A DNA stretch of 64,000 bases from DATFDN01 sp963756545 (lineage in GTDB: Bacteria; Pseudomonadota; Alphaproteobacteria; Acetobacterales; Acetobacteraceae), in the NCBI GenBank assembly GCA_963756545.1, contig CAVWNY010000001.1, positions 930,001-994,000 on the forward strand, given 5' to 3'. This document shows positions 51,476-62,118 of this stretch, in pieces (within the stretch, counting starts at the first letter, position 1; each line of letters begins with the position of its first letter). The translations under genes and the position numbers were made by a program. The notes below the pieces were generated by a model. The model saw only the letters and a list, made by a program, of their open reading frames with translations, was not told the origin of the DNA and searched no databases.

Positions 51476-52549
51476 ATGACCGACGACCTCCTTGCGCTGA
51501 AGACCGAAACCGACGCCGCGCTCGCCGCCGCCGCAGATCTGCGGGCGTGGGACGCGGTGCGGGTCGCCGTGCTGGGACGCAGCGGGCGGCTCACCGCCCT
51601 GCTGAAGGAACTCGGCAAGGCCCCACCCGATCAGCGGCGCGCGCGCGGCGCGGCGCTGAACGAGGCGAAGGACGCGCTCAGCGCTGCCATCGAAGCCCGC
51701 CGCCTCGCCCTGGAGGGGGCCGCGCTCACCGCGCGCCTCGCCGACGAGCGCATCGACCCGACCCTGCCCCCGCGTCCCCGCCCCGTCGGCCTGATTCACC
51801 CGATCAGCCGCACGATGGAGGAGATGGCGGCGATCTTCGGCGCGATGGGCTTCGAGATCGCCGAAGGCCCCGACGTCGAGACCGACTGGCACAATTTCAG
51901 CGCCCTCAACATCCCCGCGCACCACCCGGCGCGCGACGACCAGGACACGTTCTATTTGCCCGCCCGCGACAATCTGGCGCCCCCGGTGCTGCGCACCCAC
52001 ACCTCGCCCGTGCAGGTGCGCGCGATGCTCGACCGGAAGCTGCCGTTCCGCGTCATCGTGCCCGGCCGCACCTACCGCGCCGACCATGACGCCACGCACT
52101 CGCCGATGTTCCACCAGGTCGAGGGGCTGGCGCTGGACCGCGACATCACGCTCGGCCATCTCAAGGGCTGTCTGATCGACTTCCTGCGCGCATTCTTCGG
52201 CCTCGCCGATCTGCCGGTGCGCTTCCGCGCCAGCTATTTCCCCTTCACCGAGCCGAGCATGGAGGTCGATATCGGCTGGGACCGGCGATCGGGGGAGCTT
52301 GGCAAGGGCGAGGACTGGCTGGAGATCCTGGGCAGCGGCATGGTCCATCCGCGCGTGCTCGCCAATGTCGGGATCGATCCGAGGGAGTGGCAGGGCTTCG
52401 CCTTCGGCATGGGGATCGAGCGCGTCACCATGCTGAAGCAGGGCATCCCCGACCTCCGCCCCTTCTTCGAATCCGACATCCGCTGGCTGCGCCATTACGG
52501 CTTCAACCCGCTCGCCCCGGCGATGCTGCACGAGGCGGCCGGGCGATGA
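51476..52549 (+). CDS. pheS: phenylalanine-tRNA ligase alpha subunit
   Basis: A 357-residue class II synthetase subunit that holds the active site of the alpha2-beta2 enzyme. An N-terminal coiled coil (about 1-90) precedes motif 2 (RTHTSPVQVRAM, VIVPGRTYRADHDATHSPMF, FHQVEGLALD) and motif 3 (GFAFGMGIERVTMLKQGI). ATG at 51476 matches the family start. The stop overlaps the pheT start (ATGA). Confidence 0.96.
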   Translation: MTDDLLALKTETDAALAAAADLRAWDAVRVAVLGRSGRLTALLKELGKAPPDQRRARGAALNEAKDALSAAIEARRLALEGAALTARLADERIDPTLPPRPRPVGLIHPISRTMEEMAAIFGAMGFEIAEGPDVETDWHNFSALNIPAHHPARDDQDTFYLPARDNLAPPVLRTHTSPVQVRAMLDRKLPFRVIVPGRTYRADHDATHSPMFHQVEGLALDRDITLGHLKGCLIDFLRAFFGLADLPVRFRASYFPFTEPSMEVDIGWDRRSGELGKGEDWLEILGSGMVHPRVLANVGIDPREWQGFAFGMGIERVTMLKQGIPDLRPFFESDIRWLRHYGFNPLAPAMLHEAAGR

Positions 52550-55000
52550 AGGTTCCGCTCTCCTGGCTGCGCACGCATCTCGACACCGATTCCGGCGTCG
52601 GGGAGGTCGCCGCGACGCTCACCCGCATCGGCCTGGAGGTGGACGGCATCGCCGACCGGGGCGCCGCGCTGGCAGATTTCCGGATCGCGCATGTGATCGA
52701 GGCGGCGCCGCACCCCAACGCCGAGCGGCTGCGCGCCCTCACGGTCGATACCGGCCAGGGCATCGTCTCGGTGGTATGCGGGGCGCCCAACGCGCGCACC
52801 GGGATGAAGGGAGTCTTCGCGCCGCCCGGCAGCGTCATCCCCGAAAGCGGGACGGTCCTGAGGGCGAGCGAGATCCGCGGCGTGACGAGCGCGGGGATGC
52901 TGCTGTCCTCGCGCGAGATGGGGCTCGATGAGGACCATTCCGGCATCATGGATCTGCCCGCCGATGCGCCCGTGGGCATGGCTTATGCGACCTGGGCCGG
53001 GCTGGACGACCCGGTGCTCGACGTGAGCGTGACGCCGAACCGGGGCGACTGCTTCTCCGTGCGCGGCATCGCCCGCGACCTCGCCGCCGCCGGGCTGGGC
53101 GCGTTGAAGCCATGGGCGCCCGCCCCGGTGCGCCCCGCTTTCGAGGGCGGCCTGCGCTGGCGGATCGAGTGGCCGGAGGCGTGCCCGTGGATTCTGGGCC
53201 GCACCATCCGGGGCGTCCGCAATCAGCCAAGCCCGGCGTGGCTGGCCGAACGCCTGGCGTCCGGCGGGCTGCGCCCCATCAACGCGTTGGTCGATGTCAC
53301 CAACTTCTTCACCGTCGATCTCGGCCGTCCGCTGCACGTCTTCGACGCCGACAAGGTGGCCGGCAATTCGCTGGTGCTGCGGCGCGGAGCCGGCGAGAGC
53401 TTCCGGGCGCTGAACGGCCGCGACTACACGCTGACCCCGGAGGACTGCGCCATCGCCGACGCGGTCGGCGCGCAGTCGATGGCGGGCGTGGTCGGCGGGG
53501 AGGCAACCGGTTGCGACGAGGCCACGACCTCGGTGTTCATCGAGTGCGCGCTGTTCGATCCGGTCCGGGTCGCGCTGACCGGACGCCGTCACCAGGTCGT
53601 CTCCGATGCCCGCCAGCGGTTCGAGCGCGGCATTGACCCCGCCCTGATGCCCGACGCGATCGAGGCGGCGACCAGTCTGATTCTCGATCTGTGCGGCGGC
53701 GAGCCGGGCGCGGTGGTGTTCGCCGGTCGGCCGCCCGACTGGCGGCGGGATGCCACGATGCGCTTCGAGCGCCTAGCCGGGCTGGGCGGGGCCGACATTC
53801 CGCCCGACGCGGCGGTCGCGGCCCTGGAAAACCTGGGCTTCGCCGTGCGGACCCGCAACGCCGCGGACGTGACGGTCGCGGTCCCCTCCTGGCGCAACGA
53901 CATCGCGGCGGGGGTGGCGCTGGACCAGGGCGCCGACCTCGATCCGGAGGCCGCCGTCCGCGCCGCCGAGGGCTGCGCGCTGATCGAGCCGGAATGCGAC
54001 CTCATCGAGGAGGTTCTCCGGCTGCGCGGCCTCGACGCCATTCCGCCGGTTTCCCTGCCCCGCCCCGCGCCCGTCCCGCCCCTGATCCTGACCCCGCGGC
54101 AGCGGCGCGCGGCGCTGGCGGGGCGCACCCTGGCCGCGCAGGGCCTCGCCGAGTGCGTCACCTTCAGCTTCATGGCGGCCGATCGCGCCGCGCTGTTCGG
54201 CGACACGCCGGAGACGCTCCGGCTCGGCAACCCGATCGCCGCCGACCTCGATCAGCTTCGTCCCACCCCGGTCGCCACGTTGGCGCTCGCCGCGCAGCGC
54301 AACGCCGCGCGCGGCTGGCCCGACGTGGCGCTGTTCGAGGTCGGGCCAGGATTTCGGCAATGACGGCCAGCGCCAGGTCGCCGCCGGGCTGCGCGCCGGA
54401 TCGACCCCGCGAAGTGCGATCGAGCCGGCGCGCGGCGTCGATGCGATGGATGCCAAGGCCGACCTCTTCGCGGCGATGGGCGCGCTCGGCGTGCCGATGG
54501 AGGCGCTGAGCGTCACGCCGGACGCGCCCGGATTCTACCACCCCGGCCGTTCCGGCGTCGTGCGCCAGGGGCCGAAGACGGTGCTCGGCACGTTCGGGGA
54601 GCTGCACCCCCGCGTGCTGTCCGCGATCGACCTCGCCGGCCCGGCCTGCGCGTTCGAGCTGTTCCTGGATGCGGTCTCCGACCCGAAGCGGCGCAAGCGC
54701 GCCGCGCCCGACCTGCCACCGTTCCAGCCCGTCCGCCGCGACTTCGCGTTCCTGGTCGATGCCGACGTGACCGCCGAGGCGGTGCTGCGCGCCGCGCGGG
54801 GCGCCGACCGGATGCTCGTGGGCGGGGTGACCCTGTTCGATGCCTACGCGGGCGATCCGCTGCCGCAGGGCAAGCGCTCGCTCGGCGTCGAGGTGGTATT
54901 CCAGCCGCGCGAGCGCACGCTGACCGAGGCCGAGATCGAGATGGCGGCCGGTAAAGTGGTAGCGGCGGTGACGAAGGCGACGGGGGCGAGCTTGCGCTGA
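52546..55000 (+). CDS. pheT: phenylalanine-tRNA ligase beta subunit, one-base frameshift
   Basis: A roughly 817-residue subunit with the usual domains: an EMAP/tRNA-binding region (about 40-150), B3/B4 editing domain, B5 domain, catalytic-like core and the C-terminal FDX-ACB anticodon-binding domain (PPFQPVRRDFAFLVDADVTA). The frame breaks at 54352-54354, where an extra T changes VGPGF|GNDGQRQVAAGL; the first frame then hits TGA at once. The gene is essential and otherwise fully conserved on both sides, so a sequencing or assembly error is the natural explanation. It overlaps pheS by four bases. Confidence 0.93.
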
Positions 55001-55068
55001 GTTCGCTCCGGTGGCGTTTGGCGGCGAGTTTCCCTATCTCTGCCCCGACGACGCCCCTGAGCGAGTAA

Positions 55069-56874
55069 ATGACCGAAACACCCCTCGACCACATCCGCAA
55101 CTTCGCGATCATCGCGCATATCGACCACGGCAAGTCCACGCTCGCCGACCGGCTGATCCAGGCGTGCGGCGCCTTGCCCGACCGCGAGATGACCAACCAG
55201 GTTCTCGACAACATGGAGCTGGAGCGCGAGCGGGGCATCACCATCAAGGCGCAGACCGTCCGCCTCGCCTACACGGCGCGCGACGGACGCGTCTACGAGC
55301 TGAACCTCATGGACACGCCCGGACATGTCGATTTCGCCTACGAGGTGAGCCGCAGCCTCGCCGCCTGCGAGGGCAGCCTGCTCGTGGTGGATGCGAGTCA
55401 GGGGGTGGAGGCGCAGACGCTCGCCAACGTCTATCAGGCGCTCGACGCCGGCCACGAGATCGTGCCCGTGCTCAACAAGATCGACCTGCCGGCAGCGGAA
55501 CCCGAGCGGGTGAAGCAGCAGATCGAGGACGTGATCGGCCTCGATGCGTCCGACGCGGTGGAGATCAGCGCCAAGACGGGCCTCAACATCGAGGGCGTGC
55601 TGGAGGCGCTGGTCGCGCGCCTGCCGCCGCCGCGCGGCGATGGCGCGGCGGCCCTGAAGGCGCTGCTGGTCGATAGCTGGTACGACCAGTACCTGGGCGT
55701 CGTGATCCTGGTCCGGGTCAAGGACGGGCGGCTGAAGCGCGGCCAGAAGGTCCGCATGATGTCCACGGGCGCGGTCCACGCGGTCGAGCAGGTGGGCGTG
55801 TTCAGCCCGAAGATGATCCCCGTGGACGATCTCGGGCCGGGCGAGATCGGCTATATCACCGCCGCCATCAAGACCGTCGCCGATTGCCGGATCGGCGACA
55901 CCATCACTGATGACCGCGCGCCCACGGCGACGGCGCTGCCGGGGTTCAAGCCCTCGGTCCCGGTGGTGTGGTGCGGGCTCTATCCCGTCGATGCCGACGA
56001 TTTCGAGAAGCTGCGTGAGAGCCTCGGCAAGCTCCGGCTGAACGACGCGAGCTTCCACTACGAGCCGGAGACATCCGCCGCCCTCGGCTTCGGCTTCCGC
56101 TGCGGCTTCCTGGGTCTGCTCCATCTGGAAATCATCCAGGAGCGGCTGGCGCGCGAGTTCGACCTCGACCTGATCGCGACCGCGCCCTCGGTGGTCTATC
56201 GCCTGCATCGCACGAACGGGCAGGTGCAGGAGCTGCACAATCCTGCCGACATGCCCGACGGCAGCGTGATCGACCATATCGAGGAGCCGTGGATCCGGGC
56301 CACGATCATGGTGCCGGACGACTACCTGGGCGCGGTGCTGCACCTTTGCAACGATCGGCGCGGCGAGCAGGTGGACCTCACCTATGTAGGCAATCGCGCG
56401 ATGGCGGTCTATCGGCTGCCGCTGAACGAGGTGGTGTTCGACTTCTACGATCGCCTGAAGTCGGTGAGCCGCGGCTATGCGAGCTTCGACTACCAGATGG
56501 ACGGCTACGCGCCGGGCGATCTGGTGCGGATCTCCATCCTGGTGAACAGCGATCCGGTGGACGCGCTGAGCTTCATCGCGCACCGGGCGCTCGCCGAGAC
56601 GCGCGGGCGGGCGATCTGCGGCAAGCTGAAAGAACTGATCCCCCGCCAGTTGTTCAAGATCGCCATCCAGGCCGCGATCGGCGGGCGGGTGATCGCGCGC
56701 GAGACGATCAGCGCGCTGTCGAAGGACGTGACCGCCAAGTGCTACGGCGGCGACATCAGCCGCAAGCGCAAGCTGCTCGACAAGCAGAAGGAGGGAAAGA
56801 AGCGGATGCGCCAGTTCGGCAAGGTGGAGATCCCGCAATCGGCCTTCCTGGCGGCGCTGAAGATGGACGCTTGA
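55069..56874 (+). CDS. lepA: elongation factor 4
   Basis: A 601-residue translational GTPase (EF4) that acts on stalled ribosomes. G-domain motifs are AHIDHGKSTLADRL, RGITIKAQTV, MDTPGHVDF and NKIDLPAAEP. Domains II, III and V and the LepA-specific C-terminal domain follow (KCYGGDISRKRKLLDKQKEG, split by the length rule as KCYGGDISRKRKL). ATG at 55069 fits the family start, though the ribosome site is weak. It follows pheT after 68 bases. Confidence 0.97.
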   Translation: MTETPLDHIRNFAIIAHIDHGKSTLADRLIQACGALPDREMTNQVLDNMELERERGITIKAQTVRLAYTARDGRVYELNLMDTPGHVDFAYEVSRSLAACEGSLLVVDASQGVEAQTLANVYQALDAGHEIVPVLNKIDLPAAEPERVKQQIEDVIGLDASDAVEISAKTGLNIEGVLEALVARLPPPRGDGAAALKALLVDSWYDQYLGVVILVRVKDGRLKRGQKVRMMSTGAVHAVEQVGVFSPKMIPVDDLGPGEIGYITAAIKTVADCRIGDTITDDRAPTATALPGFKPSVPVVWCGLYPVDADDFEKLRESLGKLRLNDASFHYEPETSAALGFGFRCGFLGLLHLEIIQERLAREFDLDLIATAPSVVYRLHRTNGQVQELHNPADMPDGSVIDHIEEPWIRATIMVPDDYLGAVLHLCNDRRGEQVDLTYVGNRAMAVYRLPLNEVVFDFYDRLKSVSRGYASFDYQMDGYAPGDLVRISILVNSDPVDALSFIAHRALAETRGRAICGKLKELIPRQLFKIAIQAAIGGRVIARETISALSKDVTAKCYGGDISRKRKLLDKQKEGKKRMRQFGKVEIPQSAFLAALKMDA

Positions 56875-56940
56875 AGTGGGCGGGGCATTGAAATCGGCAT
56901 CGAATGACGACAAATTCCATTCCTCCCAGGAGGAGCCACG

Positions 56941-57141
56941 GTGATGCGCACGACCCTCGCGATCGATGATGAGTTGCTGGCGACGGCGCGGGATTATACC
57001 GGCCTCAAGGAGAAATCGGCCCTGGTCCGGGAGGCGCTGAAAGCGCTGATCGAGCGGGAAAGCGCGCGACGACTGGCACGCCTGGGCGGCAGTGACCCCG
57101 ATGCTACGGCTCCGCCGCGCCGGAGGTCCGAGCCGGCGTGA
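56941..57141 (+). CDS. vapB: VapB-type antitoxin
   Basis: A 66-residue protein with the start of a ribbon-helix-helix DNA-binding antitoxin: RTTLAIDDELLATARDYTGL, then EKSALVREALKALIERESAR. The C-terminus is short and basic. A strong AGGAGG site lies at 56928-56935, seven bases before GTG 56941 and ten before ATG 56944. The stop overlaps the toxin start by four bases (GTGA). VapB neutralises VapC and represses the pair's own promoter. Confidence 0.85.
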   Translation: MMRTTLAIDDELLATARDYTGLKEKSALVREALKALIERESARRLARLGGSDPDATAPPRRRSEPA

Positions 57142-57515
57142 TCCTAGTCGATACGTCGGTTTGGATCGACCATTGGCACGTATCGGATAACACGCTCATC
57201 AACCTTCTGAACAACGGGAGGGTTCTCGGACATTCCCTTGTTCTCGGAGAGGTTGCCATGGGAGGTCTTCGACGGCGCGATCTCATCTTGGCCGCCATGC
57301 GACGTCTGCCGCAGGCAACCGTCGCGACGGATCAGGAAGCCCTGGATTTCATCGGCAGGCACAGATTGTTCGGAATCGGGATCGGTTATATTGACGCCCA
57401 CCTGCTCGCGGCGGTGCGCCTGACGCCGGACGCCGTGCTGTGGACGCGAGACAAGCGCCTGCATGACGCCGCCGAGCGATTGGGCGTGGCGATGCGCTCC
57501 GATCAGGCCGTGTAG
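57138..57515 (+). CDS. vapC: VapC-type PIN-domain ribonuclease toxin
   Basis: A 125-residue PIN-domain toxin. The acidic metal-binding residues are present: Asp near 5 in LVDTSVWIDHW, Glu in LVLGEVAMGG, and Asp residues in GYIDAHLLAA and LWTRDKRLHDAA. Such toxins cut tRNA or rRNA when free of VapB. It begins with GTG inside the vapB stop. Its last bases overlap the end of the convergent restriction-modification gene by 13 bases. Confidence 0.88.
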   Translation: MILVDTSVWIDHWHVSDNTLINLLNNGRVLGHSLVLGEVAMGGLRRRDLILAAMRRLPQATVATDQEALDFIGRHRLFGIGIGYIDAHLLAAVRLTPDAVLWTRDKRLHDAAERLGVAMRSDQAV

Positions 57516-60500
57516 CGCCCGCCCTCCAGCGCCCGCGCCTGGCCCAAGGCGACGAGGGTTTGCAGCATTCTCGGCAGCCGGTCGCCGCGCGGGGTGCCCT
57601 TGAAGCGGCGGGCTATGTCGGGGGCGGCGAGGGGGCCGCTGCGCAGGGCGGCGCGGAGCGCGACGAACTGGGCGGGCTCATCCTTCGGCCAGCCCCGCTC
57701 GGCCGCTGTCGCATCGGAATCGACCGCGAGCGCGGTCTGCTGGGCGGCGCGGAACGCTTGCGCCGGGGCCTGGTAGGCGGGCCGCAGCCAGCGCACCGTT
57801 CCCGCCGCCTCCTCGGCCACGCGCGCGGCGTTGAGGGCGACGATCCGGGCGAGGATCTCCGCATCGGGCAGGTCGCGCGGCCAGCCATAGGAATTGGCCA
57901 CGGCGGCGTCGAGCCGTCGTGCAGCGCCCGCAGGATCGTCACCTCTCCGGCATCGTGGATGTCGCGCTCCTCGGGCGAGAGGGGCGTGCCCGCGCGGATG
58001 GCGGCCAGCACGTTGTAGAGGCGCGTCAGGGTGAGATGCGGGTGCGCAGCCATGCGGGTTTTGCGGTGGGCGTCCAGTTCCTCCGCGATGTTGGCGATTT
58101 CGGCACGCAGGGACGGGGGCGGATCGGGGAAGGGGAACGGGTCGAAGCATTGGGTCTTGGCATAAACCGGGTCGTTGCCAACGCCCAGCCAGTTGCCTTG
58201 AGCCAGCATCCACGCAACATGATGCCGGCTCTGCAAGACGCCCAAAAGGACCGCGTCATCCGACCCGATGACGATCAACTTGTTGTCCGGGATCATCTCG
58301 CACGGCAGAAAAGTGAATACTCGGTGCTTCGCCGTCTCTACTGTGGCGATGTAGCGAGCAAGGCCGTTAATAGCAGGGCGAAGGTCCGGCCTTGGCTTTC
58401 CGAACAGCCACCACTCGCGGGCGTATTGGGCGGCGTCAGGCCCATTGTCAGCGATGGCGCCACGTTGGGGCTTTACCGTTTGGTGGAGATGCTGCCATAC
58501 GGCGCCGAAGCGCCGCCGCACCTGGTCCTCGGTCAACCCGAACAGATCAATCACCATCGCGCCGCGCGATCGCTGCTGGAGATCACGCCCGTTCAGATAC
58601 CGACGAATATGCTTTTCCAGCCCCGCTACCTTACCCAAGCCGAGCGCCTGAGCCTGCGTCGGGGACACGATGAAGCCCGCCCCGTGCAACTTCATACCAG
58701 GAGAGGCGATGCGCTCGTTCGCGCGCAGCGGCTTCGCGGCCTTCACGTCTGAACCAATCGTCAGATCTGCGTTGATACGTCCCGCCCGCGTGACCAACGC
58801 CACCTCGGGCACGCCATCCTTGCCGCCGGTCTCGCCCGTGACGATCCCCAGCACGCCATCCCCCTGCCCGGCTTCGGCGACCGTCATCGCGATCCGCACG
58901 GCGGCGCTGCCGGCGCCGTCGGTCCACGGGTGATCGGGCACCGCGAAGACGAGATGCACCCGCGCACGCGCGTCCAGTGCGTCGGCCACCACGCGGCGGC
59001 AGAACACTTGCCGAAGCGAGTTCGAGGTGATGAAACCGAAACGCCTGACCTTTCCGGCTGCGACCACTTGCGCGGCCTTCCACCAGAAATGCAGCGCGAG
59101 GTCCGCGCTCCGGTTCACCTTCGGGTAGGCGGCCCACAGCGCCTGCGCGTATCCGTCGCCAAGGTCGGCGCGCAAATCTTTCCCGGCGATGAAGGGCGGG
59201 TTGCCGACGATGAAGTCGGCCTCGGGCCAGACCGCCGGCTTCGCGCGCAACGGACGCATGACCAGCACGCGGTCGGTCTCGTCGGGAATCCTCTCGCCGG
59301 TGATCGGATGCGTCCGGGTGCGGCCGCCCCAGCGGGTGACACCTTCCATCGCCTCCTCCGCGCTATATTCGAGAAGGGCGTCGGCGTGGCGGATGTTGTG
59401 GAAGTCCCGCAGGATCGGCTCGGGCACCTCCCGGCCCGGGCGGTTGCGGAAATGCCATTGCAGCCAGCCGAGCCACAGGACGAGTTCGGCCACCGGCACC
59501 GCGCGGGGATTGAGTTCAAGCCCGAGGAACTGGTGCGGGTCCACGGTGGCCTGCGTGAGATCGAGCCGGTCGCCCTCGCCGGCCACGAGGTCGGCCAGCA
59601 AATCCAGCACCTCGCCCTCCAGCCGCTTCATCATGTCGAAGGCGACATAAAGGAAATTGGCGGTGCCGCAGGCCGGGTCGAGAACCCGGATGGCGCAGAG
59701 GCGCGCGTGAAAGCCCCGGATGACATCCGCCGCGCCGGCCGCGTCGCCCGCCTCCGCCTTGAGCAGCGCGGACGCCTTCACGCCGTCCCACTCCGTCAGC
59801 AGCGGGTCCATCAGCACGGGCTGCACGAGGCGTTCCACGAAGGCGCGGCGTGAAATGCGCGCCGAGGCGCCCGCGCTCGCGCGTGTTGATCGCGTTCTCC
59901 AACAGCGTGCCGAAGATCGCCGGCTCTACGCCGGACCAATCCCGCTTCGAGGCGACGATGAGCAGATTCAGCATCTCGGGGTTCAGCGGCAGCGGCTCCA
60001 CCGCGCCGTGCGGGCCGGCGCGAACAGCCCGCCGTTGAAGCGGCGCAGATCGGCGCGCAGCCCGGAGGAAAACCCGCCCTTGTCCATCGTCCGCCACATA
60101 TCCCCAACGAGGGGAACCAAAGCGGGTAGGTTGGTCCGGCACGCTTCCAGCAGGTCGGTGAACGCCCCCCGGCTCGGCAGCAGTCCCACGGACTGGGCGA
60201 ACATGCTGAACACGCTCCGCATGAGGAAGGTCGCCACCGCTTCGGGCGTGTGCTTGCGGGCTTCCAGGTCGGCGGCGAGCCGCGCCAGCAGCGCCGCGAT
60301 CTCCCGCGTCACCTGCACGCGCTTGCGCGACGGGTCGAGGCTCAGCGGGTCCGTCCAGATGGCGCGCAGCCGCTCGCGGATGTCCGTCTTTCGCAGATCT
60401 GCCAGGTAGATGCGGAAGCCGTCGCGGTCCGGGAATTGCGCGTAGTGCTTCCCGGTGCCCGAAAAGTCCGCGTAGAGGTCGATGCAGAAGCCGATATCGC

Positions 60501-60959
60501 AGACCATGACGAAGGGCGGCCACCCCTCCTCGGGCGGGATGTCGCGGGCGTAGTTCTCCGCCTGCCCTTTCGCGCGCAGCATCGCCTGCGTCCAACCGGG
60601 CGAGCGGCGGATGGTCGCGCGGCGCTCGGCCTCGGAGCCGGCGAACAGGGTGGCCTGTCGGGGCGTGTCCTGCGCCTGCTTCGCCTCCAGCACGAAGCAG
60701 CCGCGCTTGTAGAGGTCGATGCGGCGCGTGCTCGTGGTGCCGTCCCGCTCGTGCCGGGTTACGCCGCGCTCGAACCTGTAGTCGCCGGTTCCGCCAACCG
60801 CGCGTCCGGACGGGGCGCACCGAGGAGGTCGCAGAGTTCGGACAGGAACGGGACGTAATTCGCGCGCTCGGCTCCACCCGAAGCCTGCCACCGGGTGATG
60901 AACGCCTCGATGCCCGTCCCCCCCCTTGCGCGTCTCCCGATCCGCTTCGGGCCAGACAA
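57503..60959 (-). pseudogene. MmeI-like type IIG restriction-modification enzyme, four frameshifts
   Basis: A single-chain restriction and adenine-methylation protein of about 1,130 residues, broken in five frame segments. The N-terminal part has IEAFITRWQASGGAERANY, and after a break near 60788 the nuclease motif RIDLYKRGCFVLEAKQ (Asp...E-x-K). A helical linker follows. Breaks near 60016 and 59846 lead into the methylase core with LDPACGTANFLYVAFDMMKR (SAM binding) and VGNPPFIAGKD (catalytic NPPF). A last break near 57919 leads to the target-recognition tail (AVANSYGWPRD, ending ALEGGRYTA). Three of the four breaks look like a lost base in a short run. TTG 60959 is a weak start; an eight-G run just inside it may hide another shift. 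Confidence 0.82.
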
Positions 60960-61079
60960 GGATCATACTGATAACGCGGGTCATGTCGGTAGGGAAAACG
61001 AGAGCGCCGGGCTGAACGAGGTAACTTGGGATGGTTCGATAGACGCCCGCGGGGCGGCGCTGGTATAAGACGCGGGTCC

Positions 61080-61169
61080 GGAGGGATGGCCGAGCGGCTT
61101 AAGGCGCACGCTTGGAAAGCGTGTGTGCGTTAACGTGTACCGTGGGTTCGAATCCCACTCCCTCCGCCA
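61080..61169 (+). tRNA. tRNA-Ser (GGA anticodon)
   Basis: A 90-base class II tRNA with CCA encoded. The acceptor arms GGAGGGA and TCCCTCC pair perfectly. The anticodon loop CTTGGAAAG carries GGA, a long variable arm follows (GTGTGCGTTAACGTGTACC region), and the T-loop is GTTCGAATC. The D-arm is TGGCCGAGCGGCTTAAGGC. The DNA directly after it is a graveyard of mobile genes, so this tRNA is a likely integration site. Confidence 0.96.
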
Positions 61170-61595
61170 GCGTTGGGTGGTAAGCGACTAAGAATGCTTG
61201 ATTTGTTTTCCACCATAGCGAGCCAACCCCCGAGCCTACCCCCAAGTGGATGGTCGCTAGGCGTTCCCGTCGCACAGGTCGCTGTTCTGTGCGGATTCCG
61301 ATCGACTTTGAACCGCCGCCCTCACCGCCTCACCCTCCTTGTTCCGAGGTACCAGCCGCGCGCGCGGCGTTTTGGACGAAGGGTCATCCAGGGGGCGTGG
61401 GGAAGCCCATATCGCCCGGTTTCGCGTCGAGGGTGCAATGGTAGCGTGGAGCCCCACGCCTCCTGTAGCGCGCGTGGGTGGAGCCCCGCGGGCTGCCTGT
61501 AGCCAGCGCGCGCGGCAGTGGGCGGCTCCGCGCCGCTGACCACCCCTCCCCTGCCGCTCTGTGCGCGGCGCTCTGCCGCTCCCACATCGTCGCAA
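61170..61595. other. intergenic stretch behind tRNA-Ser with a short tandem repeat
   Basis: No gene is supported in these 420 bases. Two imperfect copies of a unit beginning GTGGAGCCCC and containing CTGTAGC and GCGCGCG lie side by side at about 61446-61513. They might be relics of a recombination site next to the tRNA. No intact integrase or clear attachment-site duplication of the tRNA end was found in the window. Confidence 0.4.
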
Positions 61596-62074
61596 ATGTG
61601 CGGACGCTTCGCCTCGACGCTCCCCCCGGAAGCCATCGCCCGGCTGTTCCAGACGCGGAACCCGCTGCCGAACGCCGCGCCGACCTGGAACCTCGCGCCC
61701 AGCCAGGACGCTATGGTGGTCCGCCGGCATCCTGACGGCGGGCGGCATCTCGACCTCCTGAAATGGGGCCTGCTTCCCGACTGGACGAGGGACCCGTCCA
61801 AGGCCCAGCGCCCGATCAACGCCCGCGCCAGACGGCCGCGACGTCGGGCATGTTCAAGGCCGCATTCTGCGCCCGCCGCCGCATCGTGCCGGCAGCCGCG
61901 TTCTACGAGCGGCGGAACACCGGCGGCCCGAAGCAGCCTTTTGCGTTCGCGCGGCAGGACGGAGATCTTGTCGCGGAAATACGAGACCAACCGATTCGCG
62001 CCTGCAGTAGCCGTGTGGCGATCGGCTCCACGCTCTTTGGGCGGCCCATCTGGCCCGAGAAGGCCGGCAGATAA
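61596..62074 (+). pseudogene. SRAP/HMCES (YedK-like) protein, frameshifted and truncated
   Basis: Begins with MCGRFAST, where Cys2 is the catalytic residue that forms a crosslink to abasic sites in single-stranded DNA. WNLAPSQDAMVVR and LLKWGLLPDW follow, as in the SRAP family. After a one-base break near 61830 the next frame gives TAATSGMFKAAF, RIVPAAAFYE and GGPKQPFAFARQDGD. Family similarity ends near 61980, about half-way, and unrelated sequence carries on to a stop. The gene is dead. It lies in the debris behind tRNA-Ser. Confidence 0.75.
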
Positions 62075-62118
62075 CCGGCCCTGAGCAACAAGTGCCAAAG
62101 TAGGTCGAGGGCCTGTCG

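Noticed and set aside
61173..61502. 109-codon plus-strand frame behind the tRNA
   Set aside because: Low-complexity Arg/Pro/Ser composition, no ribosome site and it runs through the short tandem repeat.
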